DNA of 64,000 nucleotides from Nemania diffusa. Its lineage: Eukaryota; Ascomycota; Sordariomycetes; Xylariales; Xylariaceae. Positions 1 to 12,649 of the stretch are shown here, piece by piece; the stretch's first letter is position 1; each line of letters begins with the position of its first letter. A program made the position numbers and the translations under genes. The notes under the pieces are model-generated. The model made no database searches. It was not told where the DNA came from and worked only from the letters and a program-made list of their open reading frames with translations. The stretch lies in the NCBI GenBank assembly GCA_038501195.1, contig JBBPUQ010000008.1:186001-250000 (forward strand). Reading direction: 5' to 3'.

Positions 1-3000
1 TATAAATCCGATTTAAAAACTTAAATTTTTATTATTTACAAATATTCTGTTAATAAAAATAAAAATTTTTGTATAACTAAAATTTAAAAATATATAGTAT
101 AATTTTTGCTATATATTGTTAATTTGCTATTATATTTATATATTTAATACTTTAATGTTATTTTTTAATAGCTTTTGAATTTATATAGCAATTAATAAAT
201 CGTACAATATTTTTAGTTAATATATTAACGCAATATATACTTTTTAAATTTGTTAAATAATATATTGCTAAAAATAATTTTTTATATAAAAGTTAATAAT
301 ATATAATTGTTTAGTTTGTTTTTATTAAATAAAAAAAAAATTTTGTTTATTTATTTAAATTTTGCTTTTATTAAATTTGACGAAATATTTAAGCGTTAAT
401 TTTATTTTTAGTTTTGCGCAAAATAATAGTTTGATTTTTTTTTTATATAAAAACTTCTTAAATATAATATTAAAAATATTATCTGTTTAAAATTTTATAA
501 TTGCAAATTTATTAAGTTTTTTTTTAATATATAATAAATATAAGTTATATATAAATATTTTTATATTTAATTTTTAATAGTAATATTTATAATAAATTTT
601 ATACTAATATAATTTTAATTTAGTTAATTTATATAATAATTATATAATTTAAAACATAATATTTACTAAATATTTATTTTTTAGTTTTTTTAGTAAATAA
701 ACATAAATTTTTTAGTTTAACTTATTATATAATTATATATATATTTAAAATATATTTTATAGTTTTATATATATACTGTAGTTTTAAATTAGCAATAGTT
801 TTAAAGCTATAATAAACTATTAGTTTATATATTAAATTATTAATACTTATATAAAAATTCGAACTTTATTATTGTTTTTATAACTTTATATAACTAATTT
901 AAACTTTTTATATAATTTAGTTATTTTATTTTTAACTTTTTGTATAAATTTAATTTAAAAAATTTTTATTTAATTATATTGATTTAAATTATATTATATA
1001 AATTAAAATATATTTTAAGTTGCTAATATGTTTATTTTAGTTATATTTAATTATTTAAAAAATATACTAAATATAATAATTATACTGTTTTATTTTAGTT
1101 ATATAGCTAAAATATAGTTGTTGATTTTTTTTAGTATAAAATATTAATCGCTAATAAATATAAATAACTTTTTTAGTTTGTTTTTGTATTAAAGTTGCAG
1201 CTATTTAACAATTTAAAAAAAGTTATATAAAAAGTTATTTTTTTTATATAATAAATTAAATATAACTTTTTATTAATAATATAATTTGATTTATATATAA
1301 TAAAATTTAGCTAGTTTATTTGTTATATTAATTATAATGTTATAATTTTTAATTGTAAAAATTTTATATAGTTTTATTTAGTTTTTATGTTTTTTTTATA
1401 TTATAACTTTATTTTAAAAAAATAAAAAAAATACTTTATATAATAATATTAGTTTATTTTTAATTTATATAGTTTAGTTGATATTAATTTTTATATAAAT
1501 ATTTTTTAATATTTTTATAGCTTTTTGTATAGTTTTTGCTTTTTAAATAATTTTTAATAAAAAAAATAAATCGCTGTTAATTTTAAAATAAGCTTTAAAA
1601 ACTAATAAAGTAAATATAAAACTATTTAATTTAGCTATATTATTTAAAACTTTTATAACTATTTATAATATTGTTTTTTTATTTATATAGTAACTGATTT
1701 TTTTATATAAAATATTAAATATATAACAAAATAATATATATATTTGTTTAATTTTTTTAATAGTTTAATATATTTTAATAGATATTTTTTTATATAAAGT
1801 TTTAATTAGTTATATATTATTGCAGAATTTTTTAAACAAAAAATTTATATTAAAATTATATATAATATAATCAAAAAGTTTTTAATATATTAAAATTTAA
1901 CATTAGTATAATATGTTTTAAATATTATATATATTTAAAAACTTTAAAAATTTAACTATTTAAAATAAAGTATTTATATTAATTATATATAAAGTTAATT
2001 GTTTGTTAATTTATATAATATTAATAATGATTTTATAGTTAAAATTATATTTGTTTTTAGCGAAAATTTAAATTTTTTTAAAATTTAATTATATAATTAA
2101 CAATAGTAGCAAAACTTTTTAATTTTTTGAAATATTAAAACATTAATATTATTATATTTAGCTTTTTGTAGTAATTTTATAAGTTTTTTTATATAAAAAT
2201 ATTTAAATTGATAATATAATTTTTAAAATTTTTATTTTATAAAATAATTTGTAGCTTTTAATTAGTTAATGTTAAAAAACAAATATTTTTATTTTTATAT
2301 AATTAATATTGTTATATTATTTTGTTATATAATTATATTTTATATATTGTTAAAATAAATATATAGTTAGTTTATATTTTATAGCAATAATAAAAACAAA
2401 ATCGATATATTTAAAATATAAAATTTAATTAGTTTAATTAATATTAATATAGTTATAATATTTATAGTTTTAAAGCTTTTAATACTATTAAATTAAATTG
2501 TTATATTATTTAAAGTTTAATTTATTTATATAAAAAAGTTTTTTTATATAAAAGTTTTAGTTTAAGCTTTTTTAATAGTTAAAATTTTAGCTGCATTAAT
2601 ATTTTATAAAATATTTTAATATTTTATATTATATTACTTATTTAAATAAAAATTGTTTAATATTAATATTTAGTTTTAAATATATATATTTTTTTCTATT
2701 ATATAATAAAAATATATTAAATTTATTAAAAATTAAACTGTTTTATTTTTAGTTTTAAAATTTAAATCGTTATTAAATTTATTATTATATAAAAAATCTT
2801 TATTATTTTTATAATTTAATACAAATATATTATATTTTTTATATAATAAAACTTTTTGTTTTAAAATATTGTATGTAGTAAAATATTGCTTTTTTGCTTT
2901 TAATTTTTTTTATTAGCTATAGTTAATAAACTAATAATTAAGTTTTTTACAAATAAAACACTTTTTGTTATTTTTATTATTTTTATTATATAATTGTTAT

Positions 3001-6000
3001 AATTTTTAACGAAAGTTTTTTTTAAAGCTATAATTATATAATTGTTTTAAATACTTAATATTATATTATTTGTTAACAAAATAAATATTTATTATATAAT
3101 AATAGTTTATTTTTTAATTAAAAAAAACTTATAGCGTTATTTATAAATTAAAAAATAAAGCTTTATATATAAGTTTTTAATTAATTAAAGCAAGTTTAAG
3201 CTTAAATATATTAAAATATATTTATATAACTGCTATATAAAATAATATTTTTTTATAATAATTAAATTTTAAAATATATTATATAAATTAAAACTTATTA
3301 ATTATAATTTTTAATATTTTAAATATTATTTTTATTAAGTTATTTTGTTTTATTTGTATAAAAATAATAATAGTTTAATTAGTTTAATATTAACTATAGT
3401 TAATTGTTATATTAAAATAATTATTAAATATTATATAAATTTTGTTTTATTTATATATTAAACTAATATAGTTGAAATAATATTGTTTAGTTTTTTTTTT
3501 TAATATAAAAAAAAATATTATATAATATTGTTTTTTAGTAATTTTAAATCAATAGTATATCGAAATAAAAATTTAAACTTTATTATATAATATATTATAT
3601 AGTTTATTATTATAGTTTTAATTAAATTATTATATTTTAGTAAATGTAATAAATTAAATTATTTTAATTAAATTATTATAAATAATTTAAATAAAAAAAA
3701 ATTTATATAACTGTTTTTTATATATAAGTAAAAATATAAAATATATAGTAAAAATTTTAAAAATAAATATAAGTTTTTAAGTTTTTGTTTATATAAAAAA
3801 AATAAATATTTGATTATTTGTATTAAATATTAAAATATATATTAATATTATTAGTTTTAGTATAACTAGTTATAGTATTAAATAATTTATTTATATAACT
3901 AAAAATTTTAATATATTTGTTAATATAAATACTAAAACTATTTATATAAATATATTATTGTTTAAGTTTTTATTGTTTTTATTTATATATTTTTTAATAA
4001 TATATAAAAGTTTGTTTTTAAATAATTTTTTATATATTTTAATGTTTTTATTGCTTTTAATAATAATAATAAATTCTTTTTAAAATATATAACTAATATT
4101 TACTAATATTAGTTTTATTTAGTTGTTAAAATTTATTATAAATATTTATATAAGCTATTTGCTTTCAATTTTTAATTGTATATAGTTTTGCAAACATTTT
4201 GCAAAATATGTTATTAATTGTAAAAATTTAACAAATTAATTAAAATTAATAGTTATATTTTAATATTTAAAATTAGTTTATTTTTTTTAAATTTTTATTT
4301 AAATATTACTATTTTTAGCTATATTTTTATATATAAATTTATTTTTATTATATAAAGCTGCTAATTTGTTATTTTAAGCTTATTTAATTGCTATAGCTAT
4401 AGCTGCTATAGTTGCTTTTGTTACAAGTACTAATATAGTTATAAAAAGTAATAAAATAAAAAAAATAAAGTAAATAAAATAGTTAAAAAAGTAAATATAT
4501 AAAATAGCTTATAGTTTTGTTGATTTTTATACAAAAATAACTAAATTATTATATAAAACTAATTTTAACTTTGCAATAATTAGTTTTTTTTTGTTTAATA
4601 GTTAATTTAATATATTTTTAACTAATTAATACAAATAGTAGTTTATTTTTTATACAAAAAAAAAAAAAATCAAATATAAAAGTTATTTTTAATAGTAACT
4701 AGTTTTTACTTTTTTATTTTGCTAATTTATAATTACATTTTATAATTATTAATTAATATTAATAAAACTTTTTGTATATATATATATAAAAAAATTTGGA
4801 ATAATTTATAAAGTTTAAAGTTTGTTTTTAAGTTTTAAAGTTTTATATTAATTCGTATATTTATTTTACAAAAGAAAATATAACTAAAAAAGTTGTATGC
4901 AAGTTATTTATATATATATATACATAGAACCTATAGGTTCTATAGATCCCAGTGGGTCCTTATATTCTTTATTTATTTAGTTATTTAATAAAAGTTCTAG
5001 TTTAAGTCCTAGTTATATATACCTAATATATATATATAAGTCCTATTAAATTATTAGTTTAACAATTATAAAGTTTTTTTTTATATAAAAAATATTATAA
5101 TTAATTAATAAAAATAAATATTTAATTATAAATTAATTAAATTAATTTTAAAATTTATAAAAAATTAAATTATTAAATTAATATAAAATATTATTTATAA
5201 ATTTATTATTTTATTAAATTTTTTATTTATTTAATATTTTTAAAAATATTAAATTAATAGTAATTTTTTTAATATAAACTATATTATATAGTTTTATTAC
5301 TTTTAATTTTTTTAATTTTTAAAATTTAATATTTATATTTTTATAAACTAAAATTAAAAAAATAAAATTTTTAATATATATATAATTTTTTAAATTAATA
5401 GTTTAAATATTATAAAATTAACTTATTTTATTAAATATATATATATTAATATTTAAAGTTAAAATAATTAAATTTTTTAATAAATAAACTATTTTATTAT
5501 TATAAATAAAATATATAAATATAATTTTTTTTTTTTTTTTAATTAATTAAAAAGTTTTGTTTATTTTTTTTTTATTAATTTTTTGTTTTTTATTTTTAAT
5601 TTTTTTTACTAGTTTTAAATTTTTAACAAAGTTTTTTTTAATTAAAGCTTTAACTTTTAAATTTATAAATTAGTTATTAAAAATTAATTTAAAAAAAAAA
5701 TATTAATATAATTATTAAAAATAATAAATTATTTTATATATTATATAAAAAAAATAATTTTTAAAATTAATATTTAATTTCAACTTTTTTTAAAACATTA
5801 AAAATTTGTTTTTTTTTTTTAAAATTATTAAATTTATTTAATTTTTTTTTTGAAGTTTTTTTTTATTTTAAAATTTTTTAATTTTATTAAAAACTTTATT
5901 TAAATCTTTTTTTAGCTTTTTATTATTAAAAATAATAGCAAAAAAACTTTTTATTACTTTTTTAACTTTTAATAAAAACTTTTAATAAAATATATATTTT

Positions 6001-6900
6001 TAAAATTTTGTTTTAATTTTTTTATATATTATTTTTTTATTTTATATAGCTTTTAAATAATTAACTATTAAAATAATTATTTATTTAAATAAAATTATTA
6101 AAAAAACTTTTTTTAAATCGATTATTATAAAATAAATATTTTTAAAATTAAAATTATTATATTTAATAATTTTATTTATTATATTTATTTAAAAAAAAGT
6201 TTAAACTAATAAATTTTTAAATATTTTATTAAAAAGCTTTTTTATTAAAATTATATACTTTTTTTATAAATTAATTTAAAAAAAAAAATATTATATAGTT
6301 TTTTATTTTTTATAATAATATATTTATATTTTTAAAAAATAATAAAAATTATTTATTTTTGTAGTTTTTTTATTTAATAGTAATATTTATTATATTTTTT
6401 ATTTATATAAATATAAATATTTTAGTTAATATTAAAAGCTGTTTTTTTTTTAATTATAAAATTTATAATTTTTATAATAAATTTATTATTACTTTTTTTT
6501 ATTTATAAAGTTATAAATAAAGCTTTTTATATTAATTTAAATTAATTTATAAAGTTATAAAAATAATTAATAAAATTAAATTTTAAAAGCTTTATAATTT
6601 AAAAAGTTTTATTTTTATATTAAATAAACTTTTTAATTTTTAATTATAATATTTTTATTAAAAACTTTTTATTTTATTAATAAAAGTTTTTTTGCTTAAT
6701 AAAAAAAATAAAATTGTTATTAGCTATTTTATTTAATTAATTAAACTATTATTTCATTATAAATAGCTTTAGTTTTTAAATTTAAAAAATATATAAAACT
6801 TTTAATTATTAAAAATAAACTTTTTAAATTAATTAAATTAATTAGTATAATTATTGTTGTTATATATTACTGCTATTTTAAAAGATTTTTCTTTAGTATA
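1..6900. repeat. AT-rich, gene-free block resembling RIP-mutated repeats
   Basis: Nearly every 60-nt line consists of A and T with only a few G or C, and TpA steps and homopolymer runs dominate. No open reading frame of useful length occurs in any frame. This is what RIP (C to T change in CpA context, known in Pezizomycotina) leaves of old transposons, and such blocks form AT isochores, subtelomeres or centromere flanks. It starts beyond the left edge and ends sharply near 6900, where ordinary composition resumes. The original element cannot be recognised. RIP is inferred from composition only. Confidence 0.85.
4924..4943. repeat. 20-bp perfect palindrome inside the AT block
   Basis: The sequence ATAGAACCTATAGGTTCTAT equals its own reverse complement. 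It opens a short island (about 4920-5050) that keeps more G and C than its surroundings and contains related words such as TCCCAGTGGGTCC and AAGTCCTA. It may be the unmutated terminus or junction of a repeat. Function is unknown. Confidence 0.6.
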
Positions 6901-7525
6901 TAAATTAAGTACATATGTAGAACTTTTTGAAACAGAAAGTACCCCCTTCTAGTTAGAGCCTTCCAGCACTCAAAATATAGGGCCTAATTTACCCCCTATA
7001 TATCTAACATATGGCTATGATTGTGGATTCACCACGTAATTATGTGCCAAGGTGGGTGTTCGCCGCTTGAGTGGAGAGACGACGACCGAGCGCGCGTCCA
7101 CTAGCGTGTTTTGATAGTGTTGGTAGAGTACCTATTTCACACAGTACTGTAGCGGCCCCCTACCCTACTCTACCTACAGAATACCTAGGTACATAGGTAA
7201 GCTCGGCACAACACTCCGTAGTACTTTTAATCCAGTAATCTTGTAACTCTTTTACAATGACAATAACACAGGTGTAACCCATTTTCGTATTAAAAATTGA
7301 TTTGTAATTAATACATTTCTGTCATCACTACTCCCAGGATGGAAAAGTGTTCCAATTGCATTTCCTTGATCCCCTGCAAGACATTCCTTTAGAGGCGCGT
7401 TCCCCAACACAAAAAAATGAGACCATCTTCATATTCAAGTACGAGCTTATGGCTAGAAACCAAGTACGAGTCAATCAGGTATCAATAATGGTGTCTTATT
7501 GGATGGAGACCTATAAATCGTCCAT
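6901..7525. other. Boundary zone between AT block and first gene
   Basis: Composition switches to normal between about 6900 and 6950. The stretch contains no supported gene. Its right part is the 3' flank of the minus-strand MFS gene. A reading frame at 7347-7547 runs antisense to that gene's last exon and is not supported. Confidence 0.6.
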
Positions 7526-9093
7526 TCATTGCCACCGTTTCTCCTGAGTACGCTCCAGACAGGCATAAGAGATGACTGCGGCAGCGGCTGAGAGGCCGGC
7601 CAAAACGGCATTCATATTACCATAGCCGATACTACAAACAAGATCAGAAGGGTCATTTCTCAGACTTCACCAATCAAACAGGTACTACTCACCTGTTTCG
7701 TAGCGCGCCAGCGACCACGGGACCGATAGCAGACCCTGCGCCAAATGCGGCGAGATAGATGCCGAATAGAGCACCGCTCGGCGCGCGGTCTCCAAACAAG
7801 CCCGGATTCGCTTGATGGTAGCGGTCAACCACCGAGTCAGACTCGACAAAACTAGGCACCGACACGATGGCGGAACCGATACCAGCCAGCGCGAGGAGAG
7901 CGCAGTACAGGCCTATCTCCGCCTCGCGCGGCTCCGACTTGACAAAGCGCAGAGAGGCCAGGATGGGGATTAAATAAGTGTACCCGATCACGGCAACGGT
8001 GCGCGGGCTGGTCTTGTCCACCATCCATCCCCCCAAAGGACCGGCCACGACCCTGGTGCAGGCGATGGGGAGGAAGAGGAGCCCCGCGTCCAGAGAGTCG
8101 AAGCCGAAAATCTGGCGCGCGTGGAGAGGGATCGTGGCGTCGAACACGCTAATGAACACGGCGGACACGACCACTAGAATGATCGAAACCACCAGAGATC
8201 GGTTCTGGAAGCAGCGAATGATCGGAAAGTATCGACACAGGCGGTTGTTGGAAGGCCGGAGCACAAACCTGGAATGGTCGGCAGGCAACAGAGGTGCATG
8301 TTCTGAAGCCTCTGGCGTTTCTGATCCCGTCACTGTAGCCGCTTGCACGTCTTTGGTGCCTGGCATGGCTATGCCGAACAACAGAGCAACGACCGAGACG
8401 GCACTTGTCGCTACCACAACGGCAGTGATGCCAAACCGCGTGTAGAGTAATCCGCCCATGGCTGGCGAGAAAAAGGATCCAAAGTCAGCGGCACCTAGCA
8501 TCTGCATAGCGAAGGCAAATGAGTTAGGCATTGGTCTCTTAGTACGTGCAGAGAGGAGATCAAGTAGGTACCGTTCCCATAATTTGACCCATGTTCTGTT
8601 TATTATTGGACTCGGAGCATAGGGTGAAGCCAACTATCCAGATAAAGGCTGTACCAAGTCCCTGCAGGCATCGCGTCAAGAATAGCAGCCACAAGGATTG
8701 GGCGCTGAAAAACGTGACGACTGACTGTTGCAAGAGAGGTTAGCTCCGTCACAATCAAGAAATGTATTTTCCACGTGTCCCGTGAAGCGGGAAGCGAGCT
8801 GCAGTGGTCGCTCGTGGGGCTCTTACAATGAGCATCAGAACGAGTGCGATCAGGAAAGGCCGTTTTCGCGATACGGTCCTGTCGGTGACAAAGCCGGCTA
8901 CCGGGGCGAACGCCAGAGAAGAGGCGGAATATGCAGTGAGCAGGAGCGAGCAATACCATTGCAGGTCATCGAGGGCAAATCCCGCCCTCTCGTGAAGCAT
9001 AAAGGGAAGAATGGGGACGGCGACGCCGTACAGGAACGCCTCGCTGAAAAAAGCGATGCCGACGGCCGTCAGTATGAGAAAATTAGACGACAT
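7526..9093 (-). CDS. MFS transporter, DHA1/vesicular-monoamine-like
   Basis: A predicted 12-helix plasma- or vesicle-membrane antiporter, likely exporting a small molecule. The model has four exons: 9093-8827, 8724-8572, 8501-7693 and 7631-7526. Introns are GT-AG in phases 0, 0 and 2, and the product is 444 residues. The first helix has the family look (FFSEAFLYGVAVPILPF), followed by FVTDRTVSRKRP, the loop 2-3 signature. Exon 2 supplies the helix 4-5 motif with LQGLGTAFIW, and exon 3 supplies GAADFGSFFSPAMGGLLY. The last exon (SIGYGNMNAVLAGLS) matches the usual C-terminal region of this subfamily, which supports the final splice. It is divergent from the M28 gene across a 416-bp shared promoter. 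Substrate is unknown; proximity to the P450 and dioxygenase suggests export of the cluster product. Confidence 0.88.
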
Positions 9094-9509
9094 TATAATC
9101 GTGGGATTCTATTAGAACGGTCAAGAACGAGAGCGTTGATTATGTAGGAAGCGTAGGCCGTCAATTGCGTAGTGACGATAGCAGTCGTGTGTGTGTGTGC
9201 GAAAAGTAACGGAGGAGAGTAGTTGTGTTGCGTTGGAGATTTTCTGTGTTAAGTGGTTAAGTGCCGCGCATCCAGCCACCAAGACATGTGCGACATTTCA
9301 ACTAGAGCCTTGCTACTAATTTAGGGGTGCAATCTAACTATCTTACTTAGAAACATACATACCCGCTACAATATTTAGTAAAGCTCGTACTTACATAATT
9401 CGAGCGTCAAAATTTGCCTATCTTATTTCACCATCGCTTCCATCCTACGCGTCGTCGTCGTTTCTTTCGTTATCATAAATCCTAGTCTTTATGCTCAGCT
9501 AGCTCTATT
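9094..9509. promoter_or_regulatory. Divergent intergenic promoter region
   Basis: This 416-bp gap lies between the start codons of the MFS gene (-) and the M28 gene (+) and should hold both promoters. A short GT repeat lies near 9188-9200. I see no convincing operator. Confidence 0.55.
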
Positions 9510-11826
9510 ATGAAGCTTGAGATGACTTCTCGCCCGCCGTCTCGATGGATAGCCCATACGATAGGGTCATGGTTTATCATCGTCGGCCTAATTTGGCTTT
9601 TCGGTCAGCAATGGACTGCGAGCGAGATATCTCCCTCCGAGCTGCAGCAGATCCTTCTTTCCGTCCCCTCAAGCGAGCATGTGCGTAATTGGAGTTCCTA
9701 CTACACCACGACGGGCTCGCATCTTCCCGGGCAGGGCCTCCGCCACGCAGAATGGACCCAGGCCCGGTGGAAAGAGTTTGGCATCGTCGACGCTCGCATC
9801 GTCACCTACGACGCCCAGCTGCCGATGCCGACGGGTCTGCAACGTCTGGCGCTCCTCCGTGGCGGTCGAGTCGTCTACGAAGCCCCACTGGTAGATGATG
9901 GCGCGACAGGCAACTCTTCCGAACAGACTGGCTTTATGCCTGCGTACTACGGCTTCTCCGCGAATGCCAACATCTCGGCGCCGTACGTGTTCTGCAACTT
10001 CGGCAGCGTCGAGGACTATGATGACCTCGAGCGCCTGGACATCTCTCTTGCTGGCAAGATCGCCGTCGTTAAGTCAACCAACGCTTCGCCCTACTTGCAC
10101 GCGCGCCAGCTAGAAATCTTCCGTGGCATCCAGGTCGCCAACGCGGAAGCGCGTGGTGCCGTAGGCGTGGTGTTGTACGTTGACCCCCAGAACGACGGTC
10201 CCGTCACAGAGGCAAATGGTTTCAAGCCCTTCCCGGACGGGCCGGCAAGACCACTTGCAGGAATTGAAAGGGGGACGTTAGGTAATATTGGTAAGTGCTA
10301 TCTGCTCTCTATATATTCCCCCCTCTCTATTGCCTGTGTACTATTTCGTACTCATGTCTATGCTGATTAGAGGACTTTCATGGCGGTTGGCTCCCCAAGA
10401 TCCCTTGCATTCCTATATCCACAACTGATGCCATCCACCTTTTGAGGGAGTTAAATACACATGGGCCTCTGGCTACTGACCTAAGTGGTCGCTGGCATGG
10501 TGGCGCGCTCGGCTTCTATGGCGTGGATTACAGCGTTGGGCCGTCTTCTTCTGACGTCTTAATTCATCTTGTCAACCATGGAGCCCTCTACAACGGCTCC
10601 GTCCATAACGTGATAGCTACAATTCCCGGGACGATGGCCGACGAGGAAATTGTTATAATCGGCAATCACCGTGATGCTTGGGGTCCAGGCGCTGGAGATC
10701 CTAACAGCGGATCTGCCGCGCTAAACGAAGTCGTGCGAAGCTTTGGTGTTGCATTGAAGAGTGGTTGGCGGCCGCGCCGAACCATTATTTTTGCCTCCTG
10801 GGAGGGCGAGGAGTTTGGCCAAATCGGTTCCCTACCTTGGATCCGCGAAAACCTAGGATGGATTCGGGCCTCCGTCGTTGCTTATTTGAATGTGGTAGTT
10901 GCTGCTTCTGGCATGGTGTTCCGTGCTAAAGGGAGCCCCCTTCTCCACAAGGTGGTATATTCTGCAACAGACCTTGTAATGTCACCAAATCAAACTATAG
11001 CCAACCAGTCCGTACGCAGTGTCTGGGGAGGGAAGATCGGCACAGCGGGTGGTGGCGATGCCATTCGGTTTCAGGGCCTCCCCTGTGTTGCCACCGTCGA
11101 CTTCGGATTCGTGCCTGGCTTGGATATAGGGAACGGTGTCTTCCCGTACCATACCGGCTTCGACACTTTCGATTGGATGGATCGTTTTGGTGATCCTGAA
11201 TGGAAATATCACGTCACTAGTGCGAAGATATGGTCTCTTATGACTGCTCGCCTCGCGCAATCACAAGTGTTAGACATGAGTGTTACGGACTACGCAGTAG
11301 CTATACAGGACTGGGTGGATGAGATTGACCAGATGTGGTCGTCGAGGATTGATCTTTCCACCTTGTACAATGCGATCCAGCGGCTAGCTGGGGCCGCTAG
11401 GGCATTTGACCGCCATGCGGAGTTATTGAGGGCGTCTACAAAGTCGTGGTGGAAGATCTGGTCGACCAACCAACGCGATGCGGCAATCCGCCAGGTGAAC
11501 AAGATCTACATAGACTTTGAGCGTAAGTTCTTCTACGGGCCGGGATTTGACGACAACCCCTCGCTTCATCATGTCATGTATGCCCCATCGGCTTGGCATA
11601 ATGAGGCACCGCCAATGCCTGGGCTGCGCCAAAGTTTGGTGGCAGGAAATTGGACCAACGCAGAGGTGAGAAGCTATCGACCCCCCTCCCCCTCCCAGCA
11701 TGGCACCTCTACGTGATTAATTCCATTACTTACTAAAACAAGAGATGGAGAGACATTATCATCCAAAAAATCGACGACGCGATGCATCTGCTCGATGGCC
11801 AAAACCTGATTTGGAATGAACTGTAG
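9510..11826 (+). CDS. M28B glutamate carboxypeptidase II-like membrane protein, one Zn ligand replaced
   Basis: Resembles the PSMA/N-acetylated-alpha-linked acidic dipeptidase family (type II membrane zinc exopeptidases). Exons are 9510-10290, 10371-11665 and 11743-11826, giving 719 residues, a usual length. A cytoplasmic tail and one membrane helix (about 13-33) precede the protease-associated and peptidase domains. Four of the five usual ligands are visible: His360 and Asp370 (NHRDAWGPGAGDPNSG), Glu407/408 (WEGEEFG, general base plus ligand) and His521 (PYHTGFDTF). The position of the remaining Asp, in the YxNxD stretch, reads YLNVVVAASG, with Val436 in place of Asp. The last exon (RWRDIIIQKIDDAMHLL) restores the normal C-terminus; its acceptor AAG is weak. 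It could be a degenerate or binding-only peptidase. It shares a divergent promoter with the MFS gene and may belong to the cluster. Confidence 0.85.
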
Positions 11827-12649
11827 AATGATAGGAATCGATACACCACCGTGGGAATAAATGCAACTGCAATGCGCGCCCTAGCCGAATGAGGCGAGCT
11901 GGAAGAACTTCAGCTTGGGTGCTTGAGACATGACCTTTCCCTTGTTACCCTGATCACTGCAGCGGGGAACCCGGCCTGGCGAGGAAATACGATGAAGATG
12001 AGACAGTTTTTTTAGTTTTTTTTTTTTACTATCTGCGTACCGGACAATCAATTACTTTCATCTATTGGAGGATACTGGTCTCACCTATTTGTCCGTAGTC
12101 TGTCTGTTAATGTACCCTAGCACCCGAGACACATCTGACCTTGCAATTGCGCCGCCCAATTACGTATTATAGGAAGATCGCCATTCCGCATTGTGGTAAG
12201 TCATCATCATCAAGATGATCTTGCAGGACCTAATGCGCCTTCTAGATCCTAGCTCAAGTAGTTACTTGGCTACAATTCAGGTAGGCTATAATTTAGCCTG
12301 CTGCAGGTATCTGTACTTGTGGAGGTAGGATCTATTGACAAGCGGACATCCATCACATGCAGGTCCCGCGTCACAGTGTATGTACTCAGTCCTCCATCCC
12401 ATTTGACAGGGTCTAGACTGACATCAACCTGGATCATCAGATCGGCGTATTACACCGACAGGACAACGAACGGGTGTCTGAGGTTTTCTATTTCCCTCCC
12501 TGGTGCATAGTGTAGATTTTACAAATATCGGAACTAACCAGGATAATGGCTTCGTAGTTGATGGCTTGAGTTCTTGTACAAGTTTTGCAATTATCGTGAC
12601 GCATCGTTGAATACTCTTCCTACATTTCTGTTACTACACAGACCTCGTG
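11827..12649. other. Intergenic, no gene seen
   Basis: This is the 3' flank of the M28 gene and the promoter of the P450 gene. It contains a T-rich run near 12007-12028. Small reading frames (for example 12319-12510) have no recognisable features. Confidence 0.5.
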
